Below, in pieces: positions 12,001 to 23,253 of a stretch of 64,000 nucleotides of DNA. Location: NCBI GenBank assembly GCA_023614405.1, contig CM042694.1:89325285-89389284 (forward strand), read 5' to 3'. The translations under genes and the position numbers were made by a program. The first letter of the stretch is position 1. Each line of letters opens with the position of its first letter. The notes beneath the pieces were generated by a model. That model did no database searches. It was not told the DNA's origin and saw only the letters and a list, made by a program, of their open reading frames with translations. This DNA comes from Avena insularis (Eukaryota; Streptophyta; Magnoliopsida; Poales; Poaceae).

Positions 12001-13693
12001 AAACTTGATCGTTCCCGAGCAAGAAAACCAAAATCAAAAAGGAACTCAGCATTTAAACTGAAATAACGAGATGGTGATCTTACTCATGATTAGTAGTTTC
12101 ATGTTTCCTCCACTTCATAAATCTGAAAAACTTCAGCATAGATAGAGTAATGGCAAGCATATCATACAGGTTTCATGCATCCTTATAGTGCAGCAAATTT
12201 ATTATCAACATGGATGATTTAAATGGGTAAACTCTACTCCATGTCAAGTAATCAACTCATAGGCTTGCCTTTGAACAGTAAAGTATAATCATGTAAATTA
12301 AGAGTGTGAGAGTTGTCATGAAAAGCATATACACTAGAGTATCTCAATTCTCCCACATCAATAAATCAAGACTTTTCAAGCACTACTTTTCTATTCATTG
12401 TCCTTCAAGAATTTCAGTTTTTAAGTAATTGAGAGCATGCCAAAAAAAATATTAGTTTATCGGGTTGTGATGGACACTCGTGGCATCACTAAGGTTTTGT
12501 TCCTTTTGCATAATGATTTCTCATAACGGCCAGAGGAGTGATTCCATCATGATTATAGCTACCCGAGAGTGCCAAGAATCTTACCCACTATAGCATTGCT
12601 GCTACAAGTGTTTAATCAACTCATAGCCGAAACTTAGGAGTTTCCTCCATGAAGATTGTTCGTAGGCCAGCGGAGTTGTTGGCATCCCATGAAGTTTGAC
12701 ACGCATAAAGCTATATCATTCTTATGATTAACAAGTCAAACTTTGGCATGCTCACAAAACCCGCTAAACATTAATTCAATCGAACAAATCCTTTCAAACA
12801 GAGCTATTAAGTCAATCAAAAATTTTAGTGGTGTTGAGTGTCTCTAGAAATAAACCTTCAAGACTAAGCACTACAACACCCAAGCCTTCAATTGTGAGAA
12901 CTTTTCTTATTAAAGTTGTTTAGCAATTTTTAGGCAAGACTTGGTTAATTATGAGAGCTAGAACAAAACGTACCCAATTAAATACCCATGCAAACAAAAA
13001 TCTTACTACAATACAAAGACTCACTCCACCAATATAATATCTCAACATTTACTACTAACTAGCATGGGTTTCTCAAACTTCAAAAGCGGGGAGTCATAAG
13101 GCATACCTCTCATGTTTGGTTCCACTTCTCTCTTCCTTTTTTATTTGTTTCTTGGAAACTCGAAGCCGATCACTCTCCTGCAAATACATGAAGACCTTGA
13201 GGCGGAAAGAAAAGAAAGAGGGAAATAAGGAAAAATGGAGAAATCTTTTGGTGGTTTTTAAGAGAGGGACTTTAAAGAATAGAAAATTGGCAGCAAATCT
13301 CGGCTAGAATTTTTCTGAAAGAAAATAGAAAGAACTAAAAATAATGTGTTGGGGAAACCAACACGAGTGCTTATAAACTCAAATAAAAACACAACCTCTA
13401 AAAAAGCAAATAAACGCCAAATAAATATACATGAGGAAACTTTCCCACGCTTAGGCTTTTGCAAGCCCTTCAAATCATTGTGGTGGAGGGAAAAAGTCCT
13501 TACTCCAGTTCGCAAATTGAGTTGAGAGGTTACTAGTTGATTCTCGGAGGTTCAAAGAGAGTCTATACATCCTCTCCATAGTCCCTCCAAGTCCTTGGAA
13601 ATCTTGGTATGTGGCGAACCGGGTTTGTGGTTGCTCCTCTTGATAAGGAACTTCTTGCTCCTCCTCTTGGTCCTCATCCTCTTCTAGAATCTC
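12001..13693 (-). other. e1 sequence between the env-position ORF and the 3' LTR
   Basis: Mostly AT-rich non-coding sequence. The env-position frame continues past its TAG stop at 13694 down to about 13467, adding an acidic stretch (EEDEDQEEEQEV) and a tail with 'YQDFQGLGGTMERM', so the original protein was about 75 residues longer. Nothing else codes. Confidence 0.55.
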
Positions 13694-14662
13694 CTACTCA
13701 GGCTGGTGCTGCTCATCCTGCAAGTTATATAGCAAACATCCTTCATCGATAGAGAAAAGACCATTAGGCATAGGAGCGGGGCTGAGACGCCCAACTCCAG
13801 CAATATGTAGATAATAAACACCACCTCTCCTAGTAAGCATTCCACATGCTCTCAAAGTGGAGAAACCAACACGTATCTCACCTAGCACGGGTTGCAACTC
13901 ACCTAGGTTGATGCCTAGGGCAATGGCAAGCATGGTGATGACGCCTCCACATGTGATTGGTCCTTGGCTTTGGGAGGCTTGGTGCTCCAAGTAGCGCACA
14001 AGGATGGTGCCCAAGTTGAGTGACAATCCGCAGTTGATGTAAGCAGCCTTTGCGAGGACTAGGGTGTCCTCCTTGTTGAGTCTCGTGAACTCATTACGTG
14101 CCTGCAAGGTGTTAGCAATAACATAGAACAAGTAGCGAATTGCAGGATGTTGAATATTCTTCCCCTTGTTCACTCTACTAGTGAAACTCATTCCATTATA
14201 GTATTGTTCAGGGGTAGGTTCTAAGCCAGTAAAGGATGCGCGTAAGGCATGAATATCATTGTTTGGCAAATTAAAACATGTGCACCATTCATCTAATATT
14301 AAGGTGTAGTTGTTGTTCATCAGACGGAAAGAAATAGTGTCCTCTCCTTGCCATTGTTTAACGGTGCTTTGCAACGAACTTAGAAATTCAAAGGTTAAGC
14401 GGCGATAAGTAGGCACATCATTGTACACAAAGTTTTGCAGGCCAGCTCTACTGCAAAGTAAATTGAAGTTATCAGAAATACCGAGTTGGTTCAATATAAT
14501 GGGGCAAGCCCACTTGGTGGCCTTCACTTTGCGGCTCTTGATCCTGTTGAAGCGATCATGATGGGCCTCATCCCTGAACCGTATCCCCATGCATTCCTGA
14601 GCGGCAACCCGAGAAGCGCTAGTGGTGGCATGAGCATGAGTTTGGCTCCTTGTGTTCATCAT
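13694..14662 (-). CDS. Env-position protein of an Athila-type retrotransposon
   Basis: An open frame of 322 codons begins 'MMNTRSQTHAHATT', followed by 'CMGIRFRDEAHHDRFNRI', a run of hydrophobic and aromatic helices, and 'QGPITCGGVITMLAIALG' near the C-terminus. Length, position after pol and wording resemble the plant 'ATHILA ORF-1' class, whose function is unknown; no signal peptide or membrane anchor is evident, so calling it an envelope protein would be unjustified. It is the longest open frame in e1, but a single TAG cuts off an acidic C-terminal extension that stays open to about 13467. With gag-protease it is all that e1 still encodes. The homologous position in e2 holds an unrelated-looking coiled-coil remnant. 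Confidence 0.6.
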   Translation of the reverse strand: MMNTRSQTHAHATTSASRVAAQECMGIRFRDEAHHDRFNRIKSRKVKATKWACPIILNQLGISDNFNLLCSRAGLQNFVYNDVPTYRRLTFEFLSSLQSTVKQWQGEDTISFRLMNNNYTLILDEWCTCFNLPNNDIHALRASFTGLEPTPEQYYNGMSFTSRVNKGKNIQHPAIRYLFYVIANTLQARNEFTRLNKEDTLVLAKAAYINCGLSLNLGTILVRYLEHQASQSQGPITCGGVITMLAIALGINLGELQPVLGEIRVGFSTLRACGMLTRRGGVYYLHIAGVGRLSPAPMPNGLFSIDEGCLLYNLQDEQHQPE

Positions 14663-15036
14663 CTAAAACATTGAAGAAAGGCAAAAAAATAAAACTTTTT
14701 GATCCAACAACAGTAAGTGCATCCTATTCCTCATCATAGCACACTAAAAATCTCCTCAAGACAATAATCTAGGCAAGAAAATCATGGCAATTGGTTCATA
14801 GTAGGTCTCACCCTAGATTGATAATGACAATAGATTATAGATAAATTTGCAAAAAGGTAATTGCAGGATCAGAGGAGAAACATACCGTAGATCACTCGTG
14901 TGCGAGGAAATCGAACGAAATTAAGCAGAGATGAAGATCTCTTGAGGTTTTGAGAGAGTTTGGAGGTAGAAGAAAGAAAAAGGATTGAAGTTTTGGAGTT
15001 GGAGGTACCTTCCCGTGCGATTTTGTGGTCGGACGC
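14663..15036 (-). other. Leader between the hairpin array and the env-position ORF of e1
   Basis: 374 bp with no ORF of note; A/G-rich on the plus strand at 14940-15010. Any transcript expressing the env-position ORF must include or splice out this segment and the array. Confidence 0.5.
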
Positions 15037-15612
15037 AACTATACGGGCGCAGCTATACGGCCGGAACAATGCGTTCCCGCCGTATAGTTGGCCTTTTGTC
15101 AAAATTCTAGGGTTTCCTCCTAGCGGTGCAGCTATACGGGCACAACTATACGGCTGGAACAAAATGTTCCTGCCGTATAGTTGGTCATTAAACTGTCTGT
15201 CCCTGCGAAAGAAAATATACAAAGGCATCGATATCTATACGACCGGAACTATACGGCCGAAATTTTTATTCCCGCCGTATAGTTGGTCGTTAAACTCTCA
15301 GTACATTAGAAAATAAATTGTACAGAGGCACTGATATCTATACGACCGGAGCTATATGGTCAGAATTTTTCATTTCCGCCGTATAGTTGGTCGTTAAACT
15401 CTCAGTACATATTAAAGGAAAATTGTCGATGACAAAGATATCTATACGACCGGTACTATACGGCCAGAATTTTCATTCCTGCTGTATAGCTGGTTGTTAA
15501 ACTCTCTGTTCATATTAAAGAAACATTGTCGATGGCAAAGATATCTATACGACTGAAACTATATGGTCGGAATTTTTATTCCCATCGTATAGTTGGTCGC
15601 TAAACTCTCTGT
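15037..15612 (-). repeat. Tandem hairpin array in e1 (six units, about 103 bp period)
   Basis: Each unit has two direct half-sites of the type ctatacgaccgg and one inverted ccgtatagttggtcgttaaac, so each can fold into a stem such as aactatacggc/gccgtatagtt with a short ggaatttttattcc tip. The inverted box occurs near 15081, 15174, 15276, 15380, 15483 and 15586 (spacings 93, 102, 104, 103, 103). Between hairpins each unit carries a spacer with 'catattaaag' and 'gatggcaaagata'. The array lies between the pol tail and the env-position ORF. Confidence 0.85.
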
Positions 15613-15837
15613 CTGCATTAAAAAATTTATGTTTCTTCGAAAACTATTTCTTTTCCTGTAACTTAGTGATATACCTTGTTTTTGACAGAAAATTGACAAT
15701 AAAATATTTTCGACCAACAATAGCATGAATAAAGCAGAATTACAAGTACTAGCAAACTTCTTCTCCTCAGCTGGAGTTTTCTAGCACTCCTTATTAAACA
15801 TAAACTTATACTAAAACTTAAAAACTTTACTCAAACC

Positions 15838-15974
15838 TTTATTTCACATGGGTTTGCTCCCATGAAGCGCTCTTTTATGGTCAATAGCTTGACCTTGACG
15901 ATACTCACTTGGGTCAGATGAGTGGAACACCCACTCCAAAGTAATTGGCCTTCAGAGGTAATTGGCCTTCAGAG
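15838..15974 (-). other. Pol-tail remnant and deletion junction in e1
   Basis: 15845-15895 matches the sequence just after the integrase in e2 (41562-41612), for example gctcttttatggtcaatagc against gctcttttatggttaatagc. It joins directly to the protease frame. At the join the 17-mer gtaattggccttcagag is repeated in tandem (15941-15974). This marks where reverse transcriptase, RNase H and integrase were lost. Confidence 0.7.
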
Positions 15975-17786
15975 TGATGACCTCCTTTTCATCATGCTTG
16001 GCTTTCTTCTTCTTGGGGAAATGAATAGCAAAAGGATCCTGCGAAGGCAATTGCAACTTCACGTTCCCTTCATGCAGATTAATCAAAGTCTTAATAGTTC
16101 TAAAGAAAGGATGGCCTAAAATAATAGGAGCAGTAACATCTTCAGGCATGTCAACAATAACAAAATCAATGAGAGCGGGACAATCTTTAATGTATACTAA
16201 AGTGTTCTCCTTAATTCCTACATCTTGTTTGTAGGTAGAATCTGCTAGATGCAATTTTAACTCAGTGATTTCAAAGGATCCAAGATTTAACTTGTTAAAA
16301 AGACTCTTTGGAATTGTTGAGACGCTTGCACCTAGATCACAAAGTGCAGCTATCTCATTGGTTCCGATTTTAATCTTAATAGTAGGCTCAAATATGTCAT
16401 CTAACTTTACAAGTAATTTTTCAGCAATTTGCTTGTATTTCTTCCTCAAGATCGCGTACCTTTATTGCTACCTGATTAACGAAGTGCTGGTACATAGCTT
16501 CCTCACTACCTTCACTTACCGGAATCTTGACGTTGATCCTTTTTACGAAATCTTCAACGGTGTAGCTTGGTGAAGGAGCATTATTATAGTCAAGTTCTTC
16601 AGGCTCCTCCCTTTGGATCATCATCATTTTGAGTTCTTCAACAGGATTGGGCTCAGCTTTACCTACAAATTTAGCTAGAATGAGAGTTTGACTCTCAGTT
16701 ATCTTACCTAACTGCGCCTCAATGATCCTAGTTCTTTCTTGAAGGGCCTACAAATCATTTTTCAAACTAACAGCTTGGTTAGATAATTTACCAAGCATAG
16801 AATCATGGTTCTCTGTTATTTTAACAAGGATATTGTTTTGTTCATTTTGTGAGTCTATGAAGGACTTAAGTGTTTCTTGGAGACTACCATTATTACTAGT
16901 TCCCATATTATTAGAGTTACCTGCAGGAGTAGAATAATGTTTCTAAAAGTTAGGATTGTAACTCTTCTTCCAAGTAGGGTTATAATCATTACGAGCTACG
17001 AAGTCTATTTCTTCAATATTTGTTTCAGGGGTGGCTCTTACCTGGGTTTCCTTACCTTTTACGGCTAGTATGAGCTCATCCATCTTGGAATTGAGTTCTT
17101 CGTTTTCTTGTGGTGAAATAGAATTCCCCTTCTTCGCGTTTGATCTTTCCACATGCCATTGGGCATGGTTGTATTGCATATTGTCTAGCAGCTGCTTTGC
17201 TTCGGTAATATGTTTACCCATAAACGTTCCTCTAGCTGCAATATCAAGCATAAACTTAGACACAGGATTAAGAGCATTATAAGATAAATGGAGGATTAAC
17301 CAATCTTCCATCCCATGACTAGGGCAGTTTCTTAAGCATTCTTTCATCCTCTCCCATGCAAGCGCTAGTGGCTCATGCTCTTCCTGTCTAAAGCCTGGAA
17401 TATTAGATCTGAGTTGCATAGTCTTTGCAGGTGGAAAAAATTTAGTCATAAATAAAGAAGTACATCCCACCCATGATGTAATAGTATTTCTAGGCAAAGA
17501 TAGCAACCATTCTTTTGCTCTCCCTCTTAGAGAGAAAGGAAATAAACGCAATTTTACCGCATCGGGGTCAATGTCTTTTATACGCATCATATAACATATT
17601 TCAGTGAAAGTATTCAAGTGCATACCTGCGTCTTCCAACAGAGCCTCCAAATTGATTCTGTTGAACCAAACTTAAGTAATGGGGCTTAATTGCATAGTCA
17701 TCAACAGCGATTGCTGGCTGAGTAATAGGAGTATAAAAATAATCATTGTTGGGAGTAGCAAACTCCCCAAGCTTCTTTTCAGCCAT
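15952..17786 (-). pseudogene. Athila-type gag-protease of e1
   Basis: Reading from 17786, the frame opens 'MAEKKLGEFATPNND' and passes 'SLVQQNQFGG' before a frameshift near 17640. The gag core follows in the next frame with 'KLRLFPFSLRGRAKEWL', 'TKFFPPAKTMQLR' and 'CPSHGMEDWLI', typical Athila gag motifs. A Gln/Asn- and Glu-rich linker (16940-16630) has an in-frame TAG near 16748. The protease (16449-15952, 165 codons) is open and keeps the catalytic-type box 'CDLGASVSTIP' and the 'PIILGHPFFRTIK' flap-side motif, then a lysine-rich tail. Gag would form the virus-like particle in the cytoplasm and the protease would mature it; the frameshift and stop make this copy defective. Confidence 0.75.
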
Positions 17787-17962
17787 ATTTCCTATGTTTT
17801 GGGGTTTTCTTAAACAAAGAATTATAATAGTAAAAGCAAGAATTTAAAGGCTAACTCATTTTTTTGGTTTATCAAATAAAGACTGAAAGCAAACTAACAA
17901 AATTAAAAACAAGAATTAAAACTAGCAAGGTTCCTAATAACCTCACCAGGGTAGCTATTGCT

Positions 17963-17979
17963 TCCCGCCAACGGCACCA
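17963..17979 (-). promoter_or_regulatory. Primer binding site of e1 (tRNA-Asp type)
   Basis: On the minus strand tggtgccgttggcggga lies 10 bases inside the 5' LTR. It matches the known tRNA-Asp-complementary PBS of Athila elements (tggcgccgttgccgggga) apart from a few substitutions. Confidence 0.7.
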
Positions 17980-17989
17980 GAAAAAGGGT

Positions 17990-19249
17990 TGATACCTTCG
18001 ATCCGGATTAGGAATGTAGTATAACTTCTTTTTTCCTAGTAGACCTAGGTTATCGAATCCTCAAGAAGTGAATGCGTAGTGAAGTTACTTTAACGGACCT
18101 TCGGGAGTTTTATAATTCCATTTGTGTTTTTACTGGACCAATAGCTTGCGTCTTTTTGTTGTTGTCGATGATGGAGAGAGAGGGTCTAGGGCGTTTGGTT
18201 TCACCTGTAGTTGTGCAAAACATCTGATGGGAATAAAAGATAGAAATAAAGTATGCATGGACTTTTTAGAGCAAGATAAATTATATGTGGGCGGTGCATC
18301 CATAATTTCTATTGCCTCCGCAACCTCTTATAGTAATAACCTACTAGTATCATCCATGTAAGAAAGAGAACTAATGATATGCATAATGATGTTACAGTTA
18401 ATCCCAAGCTAATCCCTCTCATACAGCTGTACTACCCCTTCTGTCACTGGGGTTCCCAACCTGTAGATCAGTCATTACTCATACTCCCTATACCTGGCTC
18501 AACCCTCGGGGTCTTGGGTACCTTACAAGTCCTTGGATTGAGGCAAGAGAGGATACAATAATCATCATGTCATACAAACTAATACATGATCCCATATATG
18601 ATAAATAACATGCACAATTGCTACATGGCTAGGCCGAAGCCCTTAGCCCAAGGAGAATTACTCACACATAGATATGAGATCAACAATCACAAACATTGTA
18701 ATGAAAATCATAAGATTTATAGCAATAGTCTTACAATGTCGCCAATCAAAGAAGAGATCTACTATTACAAGTGGTCGAATATGGCTATGGAGATGGAGAA
18801 GGATTTGGAGATCTGGAGGTGGCTGGTGATCTGTGGCAGAGACTTTTTGGCAAGGTCTGGCCTGTTTTATCGTCGCCCAAGGCTTCTTTATATAGGGGTC
18901 CCTTCAGGAAATTTGTTCTATTTGACCTAACGGTGGCGGCGCCAACTATACGATCGGAGGTATACAGCCGGAATTTATGCTCCGGTCGTATAGTTGGTCG
19001 TTAAAGCGTATGCCTCCACTTTACGGCTCCTGGTTTCTTCTGTTTGTTGGAAATCTTGTATGTTTGACTTTAATGTAGTGATTCCCTCCTTTAAACAACA
19101 TTATCTGCGCAGGAAAAATATAAAAGAAAGGATCGCCTACTCCTCTGGATATTAGCATTAGTGGCAGGGTTTAGAGAGATATTTCATCAAAAATATGAGT
19201 AAGATCTAGTTTAAATGTGGACGTGGATGGCTATATTTCAGAGCCATTA
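17990..19249 (-). repeat. e1 5' LTR (right copy)
   Basis: Full-length partner of 10729-11986, 1260 bp. Visible differences are mainly transitions, many at CpG. It contains a hairpin at 18944-18995. Confidence 0.85.
18944..18995. repeat. Inverted repeat in e1 right LTR
   Basis: aactatacgatcggag (18944-18959) pairs with ctccggtcgtatagtt (18980-18995) with a single mismatch. Compared with the left LTR, one base pair has changed in both arms (A-T against G-C). Confidence 0.8.
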
Positions 19250-19254
19250 GTGCA
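19250..19254. repeat. Target-site duplication (right) of element e1
   Basis: gtgca, identical to 10724-10728. Confidence 0.85.
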
Positions 19255-19475
19255 CACCAAGGCGGTCTAGGTCCACTCGACGGACCTGACCAGTCCTTCC
19301 CATTTCCATGCTACGTTATCCACGCCTCCTCCATGGCCATGGAGAAGGGTTGTCAAGGGGCACTATCTTAGGCCACAATCCGCGGTTGGATTTTGGCCAC
19401 GTGTCGCAGTTGGCTCCCTCGGGCAAGACACTCTGGATCCAACTCAAGTTGCTGCCATGGAGAGTAGGTGACAGG
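19255..19475 (+). other. Continuation of Gypsy element e0
   Basis: With e1 and one gtgca removed, sequence from 10723 joins 19255 and a plus-strand reading resumes as 'VHSTD', the linker expected between protease and reverse transcriptase in Tat/Retand elements. It decays within about 200 bp and is then cut by the solo LTR. The rest of e0 is not in the window. Confidence 0.5.
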
Positions 19476-19480
19476 GCATG

Positions 19481-21080
19481 TGTGCCCCATGTGTGGTTTT
19501 GGTAATTAATGACAATTCCTATGGACTAATATTTGCATTGAGTTGCATTTAAGGATATATCGATAGGCAATGCTTGAGCCATATAGGGATTTCAAGGTTG
19601 AAAGAAGAAGAAAATGAAGAAGATCAAGTGATGACCAATATGTTGAAGGAGTGATCCAAAGATTGGCCATGAGAGAGTAGAGCCTATGGCAAGTGTGTCT
19701 TGAAGAATAAGATGGAGTGATATCTCAAGTGTACCTTCAAGGCACCATCATAATAAAAAAAGAAATGAAGTGCAAGTTCAAGATGTGCCATCTCTAAGAG
19801 ATCATATGATTGTAGCTTTCCATCCTTATGGTGATCATGGATATGTGAAGATATGCATAAAAGAAAGGCTCTCCCATAGTGGAGTGTGGGGAGCAATTTG
19901 CAAGTCTTCACCAAGCTAGCGCAATCAAGCAAGTCTACAACAAGTTATGATTGTTTCAATTTTTCGGTTTCTGCTATTTTTCAGAGGGGCGGATTATCTG
20001 GCCCAGATATGATCCGCCCCTGTACTGAGGCTCACGCATAAAACTCCTTAACCATATTTTGGCTTGGGAGAATCCAAAATATTCGAGGGGCGGATTATCC
20101 GACCTTGGAAGTCCACGACGGTCATATTTCGTTAGGGACGACTATAAAAAGACCCCTTCTTCCTCCTTGGGCTAGTTTGTTGCATTCTCTCTCTCCTCCA
20201 TTGTTTTGACCTTCAAGAGCTTGCACTTCCTCTCCATCCCTCCCATACTTTTTAAATCTCGTTGGGGGATTTGAAAGAGGAGATCTAGATCTACAACTCC
20301 ACCAATCAACCTCTCCTGTAAGTGAGGGAAACATCTTGGAATCTAGATCTTGGAGTCTTTTGTGGATTTCCTTCATTGTTCTCCTCTCTTATTCCCCCCA
20401 TAAGCTTTTTTAGCTTTGCTAGAATTTGGGAGTGAAGGATTTGAGCACTTCTTGTGTTCTTGCCATTGCATTTTGTGCATCGGTTTGAGTTCTCAGCGAG
20501 GATTGGATTGGGTGAAAGATGAGAAGCTTTTTACTCTTGGGTTCTTGGAACCGTAGATGGTTTAATTGTTTTGCAGGTTTGTGGTGATCTTGGGAGCCTC
20601 CAATTCAGTTGTGCATGTGTTCCCTAAGCTTGTTGTAAAGGCGTCAGTTCCCGCCACGAAGGGTAATGATAGTGGAAAAGAGAATCAGGCCCTTGTGGCG
20701 AGGTTCACCAGAGAATAGGGTGAGGACATTGTGGCATTGGTGGTCTTAGTACCTCCCCTCCAACGAGACGTACACCTTCAAAGGGGGAACTCGGTAATAC
20801 ATCGTCGTCTTTGTGTTCCTCATTTATGTCTATACCCGGGCTATTTACTTATGCACTTTACTTTGTAATAGCCTTCATTCTTAAAGTTATATATCTTGCC
20901 ATCACATAGTTGCTTGTCTTGCTTAGCATACGTTGTTGGTGTAACTAGGTGAACCATAGCTTATATAGGTTTTGTGCTTGACAAAGTAAACACTAGTTTT
21001 ATTCCGCCTTTGTTAAGCCCATCTCATAAAAGTTTTAAATCGCCTATTCACCCCCTCTAGGCAGCATATGTGTCCTTTCA
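19481..21080 (+). mobile_element. Probable solo LTR of a Copia-type element
   Basis: It starts tgtgccccatgtgtggtttt, a phrase followed by 'ggtaattaatgacaa' that is common in grass Copia LTRs, and ends cctattcaccccctctaggc...tttca. A TATA box (actataaaaagacc, near 20143) and CT-rich leader lie inside. No PBS follows and no internal region precedes it, so it is best read as a solo LTR. Flanking pentamers gcatg (19476) and gcaag (21081) match at four of five bases. Short frames inside it are not genes. Confidence 0.6.
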
Positions 21081-21085
21081 GCAAG

Positions 21086-22575
21086 CACTTTCTACAAGTG
21101 GTGGCGGCGGCGCTTTGCTACAAGTTGTAGCGACCCTTGCTACAATAGTGTCTGGGATTTGATACATTGGCATCAGGGATTTTCTACAACGGTCGGCGGC
21201 AACGTTTGCTACAATGGAGCTGGGTATTCGCAACACCAGCATCGACGATTTGCTACCATAGTCGGTGGCGGTGGAGCTTGCTACAACGGAATCATGTATT
21301 TGCTACATCGGCGTCGAGGATTTTCTACCACGCACGGCGGCGGCGGTGCTTGCTGGAACAACACTAGGGATTTTCTATATCGGCGTCGGTGATTTACTAC
21401 CACATTCCGGTAGCGGTGCTACGTGTGTCCTGCAATGGTGCTACATGGTGGCATGCGGAGGCACTTGATACAATTGCGACGACACTTTTCTACAAACGGC
21501 GGGCGACACTTGCTACAATAGTGACAGTTCTTTGCTACAAGCAGCAGCGACACTTGCTACTATGGGCGTGTTCCCTTCCTACACATGGCGGGTGGCACTG
21601 CTACCATGGTTGTAGGGCATTGCTACTGTTGGCCCTCGCCGGAGCTAGATGGTGGGGTTGTGACCGGCCCTCGCCGGAGCTGGACGACATTCAGGGTCCC
21701 CATGGTGATGGTGGCTAGGGACAACCTAAGCAAGGACGTGAGGGTTAGCAATTTCCTTTTCTGGGAGGCGAACGTTGAGCGTCCCCCGGAGGATCGGAAG
21801 CCCTGATCCCCCGCCTCCCCTAGTCGACATGTGTCATCCAGGCCACCCCACGTATAGGGAAAACCTACAGTCCTGGTGAAAGCAAGTACGACCCCTGCCT
21901 TCCTCGCTAGACACACATACCTAACCACGTCGTCATGGACTAACCGTAGACACACATGTCCGACCCAGCCGTCATGGCCTAACCGTCATCCATCTCTGGC
22001 AATGGACGCATCCACATTCCCTTGTCATGTCTCGCTCTGATGATCAATGGACGCATCCACATACCTATTTCCCGTCCCGCTCCGGCGACGGCCGCGCCCA
22101 TGTCTGTTATCCATCTCGGGGGAGGGTCGGTCATAGCACCACCATACCCCCATGGTAGCGACACCGCCGACCGTCCGTAGCGATGCCTCTTGCCGTCAGT
22201 AGAAATTTTGCCAGGCTTCGGTAGCAAATTCGGCCGTCGTCAGTAGCAATTTCACCCGTCGTTGGTAGAAATTTTGCCGGCCGTCTATAGAAATTTTCCC
22301 GAGATAGTCGTAGCAACACTGTCTGCTGTTGGTTGCAAAGCCTCCCGTCACCGGTAGCAATTTCGCTGGGCCTAGGTAGCAACACCGTCGGCCGCTGGTA
22401 GAAAATTGACCAGTGGTCTATAGCAATTTTCGCCGCCATCAGTAGCAACATGGTATACCCGTGGTAGCAATGAGGTGGATTCGTGGTAGCAACACCGCCC
22501 CAGCTTGGATGCAATTCCACCGTCGGTAGCAATTTCGCAACTGCGACATCCACGATTGGTAGCGCCAAGTAGAGG
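21086..22575. repeat. GCTACAA-rich repeat with opposed halves
   Basis: The left part (21086-21620) carries over a dozen ttgctacaa-type boxes on the plus strand, spaced about 30-50 bp; the right part (22195-22570) carries about as many in the opposite sense (gtagcaattt). The middle (21620-22190) lacks them. This head-to-head layout fits the subterminal repeats of a TIR DNA transposon. Exact ends and target duplication were not found. Frames over 100 codons here come from the GC-rich repeat and show no known domain. Confidence 0.5.
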
Positions 22576-23195
22576 GCAGAAGGCAGCGGGAGAGGTCCCC
22601 TGTTTGCTCGTAGAGGTGGGGCCGGTGGCGGAACAAGCTCATGTTGTGAGAGGAGGAGAAGGCGCTCCTCATGACCGAGGGATCCAAGGGAGAGGTCTAG
22701 GCAGAGAGGCGCATGGTGAATCAAACTGCGGGCATGCTAGTGGGAGAGGACCGTTCCAAGAGGTCCCCTAGTGGAGCATGGTGGAGCGTAGCAGTGGGTG
22801 AAGGGAGAGGTCCCCCAGTAGGGAGACGCTGACGTGCTCACCAAATGAAAGACGACAACGGAGTGAGCTCATATGGATGGAGGGGAGTCACGGTGGAGAT
22901 GCCTTATCATTTTCCTTTTCTGTTGGGAGAGCATCGCGAGGAAGGGGACCACCATGGGAAAACGACAGATAAGGGAGCGGTGGGTGTGGGGTCCGTAGAC
23001 AAGTGTTGATCGTGTGAGTCGAGGGACACGTCGCAAGCTATCCACCGGGTGATCTAAATTATTTTCCTTTCTAGGAGCGGTTGGAAACACGTGGAAACGC
23101 GTGAGGCGGGGACGCCCAGTGTTATCCGAATGGCCTTGTCATTTGGAGATAGATTTTTTTAGGGTTGTCATTTGAAGATAGATGACTAACTAATA
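22576..23195. other. No gene seen
   Basis: G-rich sequence with repeated 'gagaggtccc' phrases (22590-22810), then mixed sequence. It may be the outer part of the preceding repeat. No supported coding sequence. Confidence 0.45.
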
Positions 23196-23251
23196 CTCCC
23201 TCTGTTTCATAATATATCCGTTTTATAAAAATTAAAACATCGAGAAAGTAC
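23196..23251. mobile_element. Stowaway terminus
   Basis: ctccctctgtttcataatat after a TA is a typical Stowaway (Tc1/mariner MITE) end. The matching right end may be the gaaggaagta shared with the next feature, which would make this a nested pair. Confidence 0.6.
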
Positions 23252-23253
23252 TA

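Larger units (their letters stand above)
10729..19249 (-). mobile_element. Athila-like Gypsy element e1, deletion derivative lacking RT and integrase
   Basis: Two LTRs of 1258 and 1260 bp, a perfect 5 bp target duplication, and on the minus strand a tRNA-Asp-like primer site, gag, protease, a pol tail, a hairpin-repeat array, an env-position ORF and a polypurine tract. There is no reverse transcriptase, RNase H or integrase core: the protease frame runs directly into sequence that in e2 follows the integrase. By eye the LTRs differ at roughly one base in ten over their first 130 bp, so the insertion is old. It splits the gag-protease and downstream part of e0. Confidence 0.85.

Noticed and set aside
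15037..15612. Regular repeat-spacer pattern reminiscent of a CRISPR array
   Set aside because: The repeats are degenerate, the spacers are similar to one another, and the array lies inside an LTR retrotransposon of a plant genome.
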